Shown here: positions 16,694-25,606 of the stretch, in pieces
How the letters are laid out: each line of letters starts with the position of its first letter
Position numbering within the stretch: the first letter of the stretch is position 1
Assembly: GCF_039652435.2 (NCBI RefSeq)
Contig: NZ_CP190246.1
Location: 4,216,001 to 4,280,000 of the forward strand
DNA length: 64,000 nucleotides
Origin: Niabella insulamsoli
Lineage (GTDB): Bacteria > Bacteroidota > Bacteroidia > Chitinophagales > Chitinophagaceae
Reading direction: 5' to 3'
The notes under the pieces: model-generated
Seen by the model: only the letters and a program-made list of their open reading frames with translations
Database searches by the model: none
Told to the model about the DNA's origin: nothing
Made by a program: the position numbers and the translations under genes

Positions 16694-17707
16694 TTACAGG
16701 TGCACCATTGCTTTGATAACGCCTTTGGCAGGATCCAGCAAGGATTCAAATTCGGCCTTTAGCTGATCAAACCCGATCGTATGCGTAATATAAGTTTTGG
16801 GATTTACTTTCCCTGCTTTCATACTTTTAATGACGTGCTCAAAGTCTTCCCGCGTGGCATTACGGCTGCTCATCAACGTCGTTTCTCTTTTGTGAAACTC
16901 CGGATGGCTAAAAGAAAAGGGCTCTTTTTGCAGGCCGATGAGCACATAATTTCCACCATGGGCCAGGTAGTTGATCGCGTTATTGATTGCCCGCAAATTT
17001 CCGGTTGCATCGATAACGGCGGTAGCCATATCGCCACCCGTAATTTCCTGAAGTTGTTGTACAACATCGCTATCCATTGCATTTACAGTGGCATGTATGT
17101 TCAGGTTTTCTTTGCAAAACCGTAGCCGTTGCTCATTTACGTCGAGCGCAATCACTTTCGCACCTGCGATGCGGGCAAACTCCATCGTTCCCAAACCAAT
17201 AGGGCCGGCGCCAATTACCAAAACAAAATCGTCTTCCTGCACGCCCGCTCTCCTGACGCCGTGAGCCCCTATCGCCAACGGCTCGACAAGCGCAAGTTCG
17301 TCAAAGCCAAGCCCTTCACCATGCAGCAAATATTTTGAAGGAACAGAGATATATTCTTTCATACCCCCATCCACGTGAACTCCAAACACCTGAATATTGG
17401 CACAGCAGTTAGGTTTTCCTTTGCGACATGCGATACATGTTCCGCAACTGAAATAAGGAATAACAGACACTGCATCTCCTTTTTTAAAGCCGGGCGCGTT
17501 ATCAAAGTCGATCAACTCACCTGAAAGCTCATGCCCCAAAATGCGCGGGTAATTAAAAAAAGGCTGTGTTCCTTCATAAGCATGAAGGTCGGTTCCGCAA
17601 ATTCCAATGTTTTTAATTTTTATTAAAGCATGATCCTTTTCGACAGTGGGCGCGGCGATGTCTTGATATTCGAATTGGCCTGGGATGGTACAAACTAAAG
17701 TTTTCAT
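16694..17707 (-). CDS. Zinc-dependent medium-chain alcohol dehydrogenase
   Basis: The frame opens at 17746, but the ATG at 17707 begins the conserved protein (MKTLVCTIPGQFEYQD) and removes the overlap with the upstream gene; 337 residues. Catalytic-zinc motif GICGTDLHAYEG, GHELSGELI, structural-zinc motif CGTCIACRKGKPNCC, and the NAD-binding VIGAGPIGLGTMEFA are all present. The family oxidises polyols or sugar alcohols (threonine or galactitol phosphate dehydrogenase-like). Pairing with an aldo/keto reductase 13 bases upstream resembles L-fucose/L-galactose oxidation gene pairs of Bacteroidota; substrate not certain. Confidence 0.85.
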   Translation of the reverse strand: MKTLVCTIPGQFEYQDIAAPTVEKDHALIKIKNIGICGTDLHAYEGTQPFFNYPRILGHELSGELIDFDNAPGFKKGDAVSVIPYFSCGTCIACRKGKPNCCANIQVFGVHVDGGMKEYISVPSKYLLHGEGLGFDELALVEPLAIGAHGVRRAGVQEDDFVLVIGAGPIGLGTMEFARIAGAKVIALDVNEQRLRFCKENLNIHATVNAMDSDVVQQLQEITGGDMATAVIDATGNLRAINNAINYLAHGGNYVLIGLQKEPFSFSHPEFHKRETTLMSSRNATREDFEHVIKSMKAGKVNPKTYITHTIGFDQLKAEFESLLDPAKGVIKAMVHL

Positions 17708-17720
17708 TTTGCAAATAGTT

Positions 17721-18734
17721 CTATAAGTGCGGGTAATTTTGATCAATAAGTCCTTCTTCTTTCATCCGGCTCCAAAACGCCGCAGGAATTTCAATGTTGG
17801 CCATCTCAATATTTTGGCGAACGCGGTTGGGATTGCTGCTGTTTAAAGCAATACTTTTTATGCCCGGCACGTGCAGGCCAAAATAGATTGCAGCAGCCGG
17901 AGGGTTGATGTTATACGCTTTGCAAATTTCATTGAAGCGATCCCGCCACTCGTAATATTTTTTATGTTCCGGATTATCGGGATGAAGTTCTGTGTAATTG
18001 AAAAAATCACTGCCCATCAAAAACCCGCCATGAAACACCGCCGAGTTGATAATCGTGATATTTTGCTGATGAAGGTTTTCAATAAAATCGACAAGCTCTT
18101 TGGGGTGGTTGTAAATGGTGTAAGAATTAGCGATCATCACCCAGTCCAGCTTTACATCTTTTGAGATCTTTTCTATCGACCGCCAGTCTTTCGCGCCAAT
18201 TCCCACGCCGGCCACAACGCCTTTAGCTTTCAATTCAGCCAGTGCGCGATAAGCTTCCAGAATATCATGATACCGCTTTTCGTAGTCGGCCTCATTTTTC
18301 GCTGCCGCGAGATATTCATCCGGGTCATGCACTGAAGCAAACTGAGATTCATAGTCGCCCAACAAGTTGTTTCCGTCTTCGAAACAGTGCAGGATACCGT
18401 CATAGCTGATCTTCTGCTCTGCATCGTATTTAAGGTTATGCCATACGCCGGGCTCAAATGTAGGCTCGGGCGTTGTCAACGGTTTTCTCACCCAGGCCAG
18501 CTTATTGCTGATCAGCACTTTTGACTTTTCAATACCTAATTCCTGCAGGCACTGCCCCAGCACTTCGAGCGCCAGGCCCGCGCCATACTTGCCGGCGCTG
18601 TCAAACATTGGGACGCCAGGGCTCGCATCGATATAGGCTTTTACAATCGCCGTCTTTTCAGCAAAAGGCATTTCTTTATAAATATTTCCCAGCGAAGTGG
18701 TTCCTGATATAACTTTTGGTAATTCGATCTGCAT
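17721..18734 (-). CDS. Aldo/keto reductase (D-threo-aldose 1-dehydrogenase-like)
   Basis: 337 residues with an (alpha/beta)8 aldo/keto reductase layout: GTTSLGN near the start, FDSAGKYGAGLALEVLGQ with the catalytic-type Asp and Tyr (near residues 40-50), VLISNKLAW with the Lys, and VVAGVGIGAKDW. The family closest in pattern is D-threo-aldose (L-fucose/L-galactose) dehydrogenase. It is the first gene of a minus-strand operon with the zinc dehydrogenase and probably the TetR gene. The likely role is oxidation of a deoxy-sugar to its lactone. Confidence 0.83.
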   Translation of the reverse strand: MQIELPKVISGTTSLGNIYKEMPFAEKTAIVKAYIDASPGVPMFDSAGKYGAGLALEVLGQCLQELGIEKSKVLISNKLAWVRKPLTTPEPTFEPGVWHNLKYDAEQKISYDGILHCFEDGNNLLGDYESQFASVHDPDEYLAAAKNEADYEKRYHDILEAYRALAELKAKGVVAGVGIGAKDWRSIEKISKDVKLDWVMIANSYTIYNHPKELVDFIENLHQQNITIINSAVFHGGFLMGSDFFNYTELHPDNPEHKKYYEWRDRFNEICKAYNINPPAAAIYFGLHVPGIKSIALNSSNPNRVRQNIEMANIEIPAAFWSRMKEEGLIDQNYPHL

Positions 18735-18917
18735 ACGTTTTAAAAATAAATGATGATGGCCTAATGATTCTTTAAAAGGGGCATAAAGATAACTTCAATC
18801 TTAAATAAATGATGACAAAAAAATTATAATACTTAATAGCCACCTATTTGTAAATTGCCGGTATATTCCTTGCTACTCCCTGTTTTCCGAAAAAGAAAAA
18901 TTATCAAAACATAAGCT

Positions 18918-19718
18918 ATGTATAAAAAATTTTTATTGGCCTTTTTACTAATTACAGCTGGCAACGTCCTGCAAGCCCAGCCTTTCGACGCTTATCAAAA
19001 AAAATATTATATCAATGCAGCCGACACATTACCCTACCGCCTGCTTTTGCCCGAGGGTTTTGACGCCACAAAAAAATATCCCTTAATTATTTTTCTGCAT
19101 GGCGCAGGCGAGCGGGGCAGCGACAACAACAAACAATTAACGCATGGTGGCAACCTGTTTCTTAAAGAAGCAAACAGAAAGCAACACCCCGCCATTATTG
19201 TGTTTCCACAATGCAGCCAGTCTTCTTATTGGAGCAATGTTCAAATTGCAGGCGCGGGCAAAGACAGGCATTTTGATTTTCAGGTAGGAGGTTCGCCGAC
19301 AACTCCTATGCGCCTGGTTATGGAGTTGATGAAGCAATTGATGGATACTTACCGCATTCAAAAAAAACAGGTCTACGTAATGGGCTTAAGCATGGGCGGT
19401 ATGGGCACTTTTGAATTGGTCAACCGGATGCCGAAAACTTTTGCGGCAGCCATTCCTATCTGCGGCGGCGCCAATCCTTCCATTGCAAAAAATTTGCGAG
19501 AGACTAAATGGTGGGTTTTTCACGGAGGAAAAGATGATGTGGTGCTTCCGCAATACTCAGAGAAAATGGTTGCAGCAATGAAAGCAAATAAGGTAGATGT
19601 TAAGTTTACATTATTTCCTGAAGCTAACCATAACAGCTGGGATGCAACGTTTGCCCAACCGGGCCTGCTTGAGTGGCTGTTCAGCCAAAAACGCCGGCGC
19701 TGCCTGGGTATATTCTGA
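18918..19718 (+). CDS. Secreted alpha/beta-hydrolase (prolyl oligopeptidase/esterase type)
   Basis: 266 residues with an N-terminal signal peptide (FLLAFLLITAGNVLQAQ). The fold is marked by IIFLHGAGERG (oxyanion loop), the nucleophile elbow MGLSMGGMGTF (Ser near residue 157), the acidic residue in FHGGKDDVV and the His in EANHNSWD. It resembles the esterase family of secreted feruloyl-esterase-like or phospholipase/carboxylesterases. The gene stands alone and diverges from the reductase operon; substrate unknown. Confidence 0.85.
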   Translation: MYKKFLLAFLLITAGNVLQAQPFDAYQKKYYINAADTLPYRLLLPEGFDATKKYPLIIFLHGAGERGSDNNKQLTHGGNLFLKEANRKQHPAIIVFPQCSQSSYWSNVQIAGAGKDRHFDFQVGGSPTTPMRLVMELMKQLMDTYRIQKKQVYVMGLSMGGMGTFELVNRMPKTFAAAIPICGGANPSIAKNLRETKWWVFHGGKDDVVLPQYSEKMVAAMKANKVDVKFTLFPEANHNSWDATFAQPGLLEWLFSQKRRRCLGIF

Positions 19719-19880
19719 TTTTTTGCTGCCTTAAAAATGTGTTATTTTAGTTCGGCACAAAAAACTTTTTTAAGTAAATTTGTGTTAATGCTAAAGCGGT
19801 ATGTAATTTGCTTTAGTTCAGAGCCCGTTTCTATATAACGATGCCCCCGCTATTTTTTTATTAGGAAAAATTTATTTGGA

Positions 19881-20084
19881 ATGAAGAAGTGTACTCTAGG
19901 ATTGATAGGACTAATGGTGATCGGTGTTGCTGCAACGACCGTAGCCTGCAAAGTGCGCCAGAAAAAATCGATGCGCAGGTTGTCGCAAGCCGCCGAAGAA
20001 GGTTATGAAACTGCGCACGATATTATCTATCCTAACACGGCTCGCTCTAAACGCAATAAACTGCGGTACGGACCGGTTTATTAA
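19881..20084 (+). CDS. Small predicted lipoprotein
   Basis: 67 residues. An N-terminal hydrophobic stretch ends in a lipobox-like TTVACK (Cys near residue 23), followed by a short basic tail (RQKKSMRRLSQAA, RSKRNKLRYG). There is no recognised domain. The ATG has a plausible AT-rich upstream region. Small proteins with this layout occur next to many Bacteroidota genes. It may be an envelope-tethered basic peptide; function unknown. Confidence 0.6.
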   Translation: MKKCTLGLIGLMVIGVAATTVACKVRQKKSMRRLSQAAEEGYETAHDIIYPNTARSKRNKLRYGPVY

Positions 20085-20158
20085 TGGCTCTCCTGAAATC
20101 TGCTTATATTACAAACGCTAAAAATTAGTTAAGCCAAAGCGATTTTATAACACCATCG

Positions 20159-21244
20159 ATGCGTAAATTTTTGCAATACTTACTTCGGCGACCAATTTTA
20201 TGGTTGTCAGAAAAGTTTGCTTCAAGACCTGATAAAGAAAAAATTTACGACGCTTTAACCAGACTGCATGCCCACATCATTGACGATCCCGGGAAAAAAG
20301 GATGCATCGTCCCTTTTGAAGATTTTGATGGCCGCTTTATTATATTTTCTGATCAACATAAAGGCAACCGCAACGGAGCCGATGATTTTGTAGCCGCGGA
20401 AACCAGCTATCTCGCAGCTTTGCAGTATTACAATAACGAAGGCTTTTGCTTCATTAACCTTGGCGACTGCGAAGAGCTTTGGGAAAATCTTTTCTGGCAG
20501 GTCAAAAAAGCCTATCAAACCTGTTTCGAACTTGAAGGCAGGTTTCTATCCCGAAACGCCTTTATAAAAATTTTTGGTAACCACGACCTCTATTGGGCCA
20601 ACGACCCGCTGGCCTCTTTCGAACTCGAAAATATTTACAAAAAAAAGGTAAAAATTTATGAAGGCGTTATACTGACCACAGAAGTCGAAGGAGCGCCGTT
20701 GCAAATATTTTGCACGCATGGCCACCAGGGCGATGCTAACAGCGATGGTAATTGGTTTACAAAATTCTTCATTGCCCGGATATGGGCGCCGCTTCAGTCT
20801 TACTTACATATCAACCCCAACGAGCCTTCTAATAATATTTTCAAAAAAACATTGCATAATGAAATCATGTACGAATGGAGCGCCTCTCAAAAAAATATGT
20901 TGCTGGTAACCGGCCATACCCACCAACCCGTTTTTGAATCGCTGACACATATTGAGCGCTTGCGGCGTCAGATGAAAATGGCTGAAACGAATAAGGACGT
21001 GACTCTTATCGCCAAAATCAATGATGAAGTAAAGACCTATCAGAAACGTTTTGACACCATCACCGAAGATTTTTCACAGGTAAAACCCAGCTATTTCAAC
21101 ACGGGTTGCTGCTGTTTTTCTGATGGCGATATCACCGGCATAGAAATAGAAGGAGGCTTTATTCGCCTTGTAAAATGGCAGAGCAAAACAGACAAGGCTT
21201 CAAGAATTGTTTTGGAGGAAAAAAGGCTTGCGGATTTGGTTTAA
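20159..21244 (+). CDS. Metallophosphoesterase, calcineurin-like
   Basis: 361 residues. All five metal-binding blocks are visible in order: FSDQHKGNRNG (D, H), NLGDCEELWE (GDxxE), GNHDLYW (GNHD), HGHQGD, and TGHTHQPVF (GHTHxP). The insert around residues 210-250 (LRRQMKMAETNKD) is variable in the family. It hydrolyses phosphodiester or phosphomonoester bonds with two divalent metals. The gene converges with the module 2 partner gene on the minus strand. The exact substrate cannot be deduced. Confidence 0.85.
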   Translation: MRKFLQYLLRRPILWLSEKFASRPDKEKIYDALTRLHAHIIDDPGKKGCIVPFEDFDGRFIIFSDQHKGNRNGADDFVAAETSYLAALQYYNNEGFCFINLGDCEELWENLFWQVKKAYQTCFELEGRFLSRNAFIKIFGNHDLYWANDPLASFELENIYKKKVKIYEGVILTTEVEGAPLQIFCTHGHQGDANSDGNWFTKFFIARIWAPLQSYLHINPNEPSNNIFKKTLHNEIMYEWSASQKNMLLVTGHTHQPVFESLTHIERLRRQMKMAETNKDVTLIAKINDEVKTYQKRFDTITEDFSQVKPSYFNTGCCCFSDGDITGIEIEGGFIRLVKWQSKTDKASRIVLEEKRLADLV

Positions 21245-21299
21245 GACAAAGTTCGGCTGAATGTTGGTTCAAATTTTTCAACCCTTCAAAACCATACCT

Positions 21300-22325
21300 T
21301 TATTTTTTCAGGAGCATAAAACTATGTTGCCTTCCCTGATACAAATTATAAATCACCACCTGATCGATACGGGTGAGATTGTGTTCGTTTTTATATAGCT
21401 TATCAGGAAGCGCCTGGTTGGCGAGCGCCCGGCAAGCCAGCCAAACCGCAAATGACGACGAGGTAGGATATTCGCCGGTAAGATGTTTATACCGCACGAC
21501 AGGAATAGACGAACCAATTGCGTATTCACAGGTCGCGTAAAATGGCAGGAATCTTCGATCACCATTTTCTCCACTTATAAAAATGGTATGGTTGACATCG
21601 GCAACCTCATTTGAAAGAAAACTTCTAAAGCGGCTTTCAACTTCGTCTTTGTGGGTAGTGTGAAAGATTTCAACCGCTTCAAGTTTTGCCACAGCCTCCC
21701 GGGCATCATCTTTTACCACAAACATCGCAGCGCCTTCTCCCGCAATGGTTGCGTTCGTTTCGGCCATATACAAATCAGCGTTTGATTTTTGTGTATCGTA
21801 CCAGCCGGCCAGCCGGTCGATGTTGTAGTTATAGGAAGATATTTCGTCAACGCCGCCCACCAGATAACTTTTCCCCGCGTTTTCTTTGATAAGCATACTG
21901 GCGTCTATAAGCGCATTTTCAAAAGCCAGCCCATTGTGAACATGCGTGGCATTATAAGCCCTGTTTTTTGTAATCAGGCTTAGCTGCCCCGCAATGGCAT
22001 TGGGTGTGCTTTGTACAAAACTTGCCGGAGTTAAAAGGCCTTCCTCATAGTCGATAATCTGGTTCAGAAAGTTGATACAATCCTCCATGCCGCCGTTAGC
22101 GGTTCCAACGATGATGCCGTCGATATTTTCTTCTTTCAGAAGCGGAAGCCCTGCGCCAATGCCCATCCGGACCGCTTTGCTCATGCGCCGCAGCATGGAA
22201 GGGGGAACACCTTCGAGCACGGGCTCTATCGCACGTAACTTTCCTTCGGCAGAAGGCGTCACGGCTTCCAAAAAAGAGGTTTCCGTGGGCTGAGGCGATA
22301 TGCAGGTATGACGATGAATGTACAT
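21300..22325 (-). CDS. Cysteine-less ketosynthase partner (chain-length-factor-like), module 2
   Basis: 341 residues with the same fold and length as the protein at 13878-14903: RRMSKAVRMGIGAGLPLL, IIVGTANGGMED, FVQSTPNAIAGQLSL (no Cys in the nucleophile position), FENALIDASMLI and FPTSSSFAVWLACRAL-like C-terminus. It would pair with the ketosynthase encoded just upstream (30-base gap). It is the last gene of the minus-strand ACP-KS-partner module. Confidence 0.78.
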   Translation of the reverse strand: MYIHRHTCISPQPTETSFLEAVTPSAEGKLRAIEPVLEGVPPSMLRRMSKAVRMGIGAGLPLLKEENIDGIIVGTANGGMEDCINFLNQIIDYEEGLLTPASFVQSTPNAIAGQLSLITKNRAYNATHVHNGLAFENALIDASMLIKENAGKSYLVGGVDEISSYNYNIDRLAGWYDTQKSNADLYMAETNATIAGEGAAMFVVKDDAREAVAKLEAVEIFHTTHKDEVESRFRSFLSNEVADVNHTIFISGENGDRRFLPFYATCEYAIGSSIPVVRYKHLTGEYPTSSSFAVWLACRALANQALPDKLYKNEHNLTRIDQVVIYNLYQGRQHSFMLLKK

Positions 22326-22355
22326 GAATCGGGTATGGGGCTAAAACTTGTTTGC

Positions 22356-23546
22356 TCAAACTTTAGAAAATATCAGTGAAGTGCAGTTTCCACCAAATCC
22401 AAAAGAGTTTGACATGATATGCGATAGATCGCGCTTATTATAAGAAACAACGGGCGTCAGCTTTGTTGTTTCAATTTCTTTTTCAAAATGTAACGACGGA
22501 TATACTTCCTGGTGCTGCAGGCTTAAAATGCTATAAACCGCTTCTACTGCGCCTGCGGCGCCCAATGTATGCCCGGTATAAGATTTCGTACTGGCGAACT
22601 CAGGAACCGTCTCAAAAAGCCGCTGCATCGCTACGCTTTCAGTTTCATCATTGTTTTCCGTGGCCGTACCATGCGCATTGATGAAATCAATGTTCCCGGG
22701 CTGTAACCGGGCGCTGTCAAGCGCACGCTTCATGCTAAGATAAGGTCCCTCGCCCTCGGCCGACGTAGAGGAAGGGTGGAAAGCATCGTTGCTGTTGCCG
22801 TAACCAGCCACCACCGCATATTTGTTTTTTTCCAGCGCGCCTTCTTCTTTTTCGAGGATAAGAAATGCCGCTCCTTCGCCCAAGTTCAGTCCCTTTCTTT
22901 CTACGTCAAAGGGCCGGCACAATTGATCCGACAAGATCATAAGGGCATTAAACCCGTTGACAGTATATTTTGAAAGACTGTCAACACCGCCCACAATCGC
23001 CCGATCTGCCATGCCGTTTCTGATCAGCCTTGCGCCATACATGATAGCATTGGCTGAAGAGGAGCAAGCCGTGTTAAAAGTGTTGACGATACCTTTAACA
23101 TTAAACTGTTGCTGTAAAAAGCTGGTATTAGCGCTGTTTGAATAGGATTGTAAGTAGCCCGAGCCATTGGAAGACGTTGCATTCGCGTCGGCATACATTT
23201 CATCGGTGAGGCACATGCCGCCCACCGTGCTCGCGCCAATCAAAGCCGTCTTACTGCTCTGCAATGTTTCATTCGACCATTGGGCATCTGCGATGGCTTG
23301 CCGCGCACTGTGGAGTGCCAGCAAATCTGTTCTCGTTGCAGCAAGCGGATCAATATGCAGTTTTTCTGCAAGGGCTTCGGTTGAAATATTGATTTCGGCC
23401 AGCGGTAGCGTTTTTGTGTACCGGCTTTCAAAAAAGCGGGCCCGGCCGATACCTGTTTTTCCCTGTTGAAGGGCGCTGCGATTTTCTTCAGCCGTATCTC
23501 CAAGGGCAGTAATGATACCAATACCGGTGACTACAATTCGGCTCAC
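22356..23546 (-). CDS. Ketosynthase (KAS II type) of module 2
   Basis: 396 residues with all catalytic parts: Cys in FNTACSSSANAIMYG (near residue 158), His in NAHGTATENND (near 292) and His in YTGHTLGAAGA (near 325). The start MSRIVVTGIGIITALGD is the normal KAS N-terminus. It is more similar in layout to the module 1 enzyme (12496) than to the stand-alone one (7936). The ACP gene ends 7 bases upstream, so co-expression is likely. Confidence 0.92.
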   Translation of the reverse strand: MSRIVVTGIGIITALGDTAEENRSALQQGKTGIGRARFFESRYTKTLPLAEINISTEALAEKLHIDPLAATRTDLLALHSARQAIADAQWSNETLQSSKTALIGASTVGGMCLTDEMYADANATSSNGSGYLQSYSNSANTSFLQQQFNVKGIVNTFNTACSSSANAIMYGARLIRNGMADRAIVGGVDSLSKYTVNGFNALMILSDQLCRPFDVERKGLNLGEGAAFLILEKEEGALEKNKYAVVAGYGNSNDAFHPSSTSAEGEGPYLSMKRALDSARLQPGNIDFINAHGTATENNDETESVAMQRLFETVPEFASTKSYTGHTLGAAGAVEAVYSILSLQHQEVYPSLHFEKEIETTKLTPVVSYNKRDLSHIMSNSFGFGGNCTSLIFSKV

Positions 23547-23553
23547 GAAAAAT

Positions 23554-23817
23554 TTATTTTGTGCGATGTTCCTCGATATAATCCACCATGGTATTCACGC
23601 TGGTTAAGATTTTCCGTCCTTCTTTGGGATCCTGAATATTGATGCCATATTCGCGGGAAAGCATCACAATCAGCTCGATAGAGTCGATAGAATCTAAACC
23701 AAGGCCTTCTCCAAACAGAGGCTCGTCATCCTTGATATCGGCAGGATTCACCGTATTGAGGTTCAGAAATTTAACGATCTGTTCTTTAACCTGTTGCTTC
23801 AGCGCTTCTTTTTCCAT
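23554..23817 (-). CDS. Acyl carrier protein of module 2
   Basis: 87 residues with the phosphopantetheine site GLGLDSIDSIEL (Ser near residue 44), almost the same motif as in the module 1 ACP. It is the first gene of the minus-strand module. The upstream region (23818-23972) is shared with the divergent SCO1-type gene. It would carry acyl intermediates for the partner ketosynthase. Confidence 0.93.
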   Translation of the reverse strand: MEKEALKQQVKEQIVKFLNLNTVNPADIKDDEPLFGEGLGLDSIDSIELIVMLSREYGINIQDPKEGRKILTSVNTMVDYIEEHRTK

Positions 23818-23972
23818 GTTGCCTATTTAAAAGTCTTAAGTCTCAAAAATAACAACTTCACGACAAAATTGCCCATTTTTATGAAACTATGGGCCGCCCG
23901 TCAGCAGATTCGGACGTAACTTTGCGGCGTAAACAACTGACAATTATTTTTGTTGTATAAAAAAAGATTATT

Positions 23973-24584
23973 GTGCGAAAGAAAGTCATCTACTATTTAG
24001 TTTTTTTTGGAATACTGACGCTTGTGTTTTACGGGATTGCATCCTGGTTTATTCCCGGTTATAACGATCGAAAGCTGGAGCCCATCAGTAAGGTTGCGCC
24101 GTTTCGTTTTACCAACCAGAATGGCAACGCCTTTACAGAAGCCAATGTCGCAGGCAAAGTTTATGTTGCCGAGTTCTTTTTTACTACCTGCCCTGGTATT
24201 TGTCCGATGATGAACGACAATATGAAGCAGGTATACGCTAAGTTTAAGAATGAGCCCGACTTCCGTATTCTGTCTTATACCTGCGACCCTGAAACGGATA
24301 GCGCTGCTCAATTAAAACATTATGCGGACTCGCTGCAGGTAAATACAGAAAAATGGGTCTTCCTGACCGGACGTAAGGATAGCCTCTACAATATGGCCCG
24401 GCTAAGCTATTCGGTTGATGATCCGGCCAACAATCTCACCAGCGCGGAAGATGATTTTCTGCACACTCAGTATTGGGCGCTGGTCAACAAAAAAGGAGAA
24501 GTGATTAAAATTTATGATGGTTTAAAACAACGAGAAATTGATCAGTTACTAAAGGATATCGAAAAGGAATTAAAAGCTGCCTGA
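23973..24584 (+). CDS. SCO1/SenC family copper chaperone-like protein
   Basis: 203 residues from a GTG start. One N-terminal membrane segment (about residues 5-24) is followed by a thioredoxin fold with the copper-binding CxxxC motif TTCPGICPMMNDNM (near residue 72) and the downstream His in DFLHTQYWALV. Proteins of this family deliver copper to, or reduce thiols of, cytochrome c oxidase. It is followed with a 1-base gap by the Fur-family gene, so they may be co-transcribed; this links metal sensing with respiratory copper handling. Confidence 0.88.
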   Translation: MRKKVIYYLVFFGILTLVFYGIASWFIPGYNDRKLEPISKVAPFRFTNQNGNAFTEANVAGKVYVAEFFFTTCPGICPMMNDNMKQVYAKFKNEPDFRILSYTCDPETDSAAQLKHYADSLQVNTEKWVFLTGRKDSLYNMARLSYSVDDPANNLTSAEDDFLHTQYWALVNKKGEVIKIYDGLKQREIDQLLKDIEKELKAA

Positions 24585-24585
24585 C

Positions 24586-25002
24586 ATGAAAAATGTTGCA
24601 ACAATTTTAAAAGAAAATAATTTAAGCGTTACGGCGGGGCGTCAAAAAATACTTCAGTTGTTTTTAAACAGCGGGGGCGCCCTTGCACATGCCGATATTG
24701 AAAAGAATGCCGGGGCCCATTTTGACCGGGTTACCATTTACCGAACGTTACAGGCGTTTGTGGACAAGGGCCTGATCCACACGATTCCGTCTACCGATAA
24801 TACGATCAAATACGCGCTATGTAAAAACGATTGCTCGGAAGGGCATCATCACGACCACCATGTTCATTTCGTATGTGATATCTGTCACAATACTTATTGC
24901 CTTGATGATGTTGTAACGCCAAAAATTAACTTACCCAAAGGATATCTTTCGTCCGAACTGGAGGTGGTAGCAAAAGGTGTTTGTAAAAACTGTCATTCGT
25001 AA
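24586..25002 (+). CDS. Fur-family metal-responsive transcriptional regulator
   Basis: 138 residues. The N-terminal winged helix (AGRQKILQLFLNSGGALAH, then RVTIYRTLQAFVDKGL) is the Fur DNA-binding domain. The dimer domain has the His-rich metal site (GHHHDHHVHFVC) and the structural-zinc pairs CDICHNTYC and CKNCHS. The extra His run suggests a zinc (Zur-like) or peroxide/iron regulator; which metal cannot be told. It directly follows the SCO1-type gene. Confidence 0.9.
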   Translation: MKNVATILKENNLSVTAGRQKILQLFLNSGGALAHADIEKNAGAHFDRVTIYRTLQAFVDKGLIHTIPSTDNTIKYALCKNDCSEGHHHDHHVHFVCDICHNTYCLDDVVTPKINLPKGYLSSELEVVAKGVCKNCHS

Positions 25003-25030
25003 AAAAAAGCCCTGACGTAGACACGTCAGG
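25001..25030 (-). terminator. Intrinsic terminator for the minus-strand membrane gene
   Basis: A perfect 8-bp stem CCTGACGT/ACGTCAGG with a 4-base loop is followed on the minus strand by GC and eight T. It lies 90 bases after the end of the gene at 25120-25467. On the plus strand no T-run follows, so it serves the minus strand mainly. Confidence 0.85.
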
Positions 25031-25119
25031 ACTTCTGATTAATGTTTTGACTAACCACTAAATTAAAACGATTTTTTAAAATCTGCAAAAAAATCTACTG
25101 GTTTTTAGCAAAAAAAATG

Positions 25120-25467
25120 TTATTCCTTCTTCCCTCCCACAAGAGAGTATAAAATTGAGGAGCCGATCGACAATAAAATGCTGAAAGCCAATGCCCACCA
25201 GAAACCATCTACCCTGGCGCCCTGAAAAAAACTTTCCGCCAGCAACACCATACAGGCATTGATCACGAGAAGAAAAACGCCCAATGTTAACACCGTCACA
25301 GGAATGGTAAGAATCACCAACACCGGTTTCACTATCGCATTTAACAAGGCCAACACCAATGCAAAAAGCGCCGCAGTTTTCATATCCTGAAAATGCACAC
25401 CGCTCAGTATGTGTTGAAGCAGATATGCAATGAGGCCGGTTATGAGGACTTTGAGAATAAAATTCAT
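25120..25467 (-). CDS. Phage-holin-4-family (YvlD-like) membrane protein
   Basis: 115 residues with four hydrophobic segments and the signature ALVLALLNAIVKPVLVILTIPVTVLTLGVFLLVINA of the YvlD/phage holin 4_2 family (given here as positions 36-70; key residues NAIVKP and PVT-TLG). These are chromosomal integral membrane proteins of unknown function, not lysis holins in most cases. A strong terminator follows downstream. Single-gene unit. Confidence 0.8.
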   Translation of the reverse strand: MNFILKVLITGLIAYLLQHILSGVHFQDMKTAALFALVLALLNAIVKPVLVILTIPVTVLTLGVFLLVINACMVLLAESFFQGARVDGFWWALAFSILLSIGSSILYSLVGGKKE

Positions 25468-25606
25468 TTGACTTTCAATTTATAACATTCGTTTCAAGGA
25501 TTAGCTAAATTAGGATATTATTATTTTATTGTAATTTTTTAGATCACATTCACATCATTCTTCAAATATGCCGCCGCACAAATATTTTTGCAACGTGAAA
25601 CGAAAA

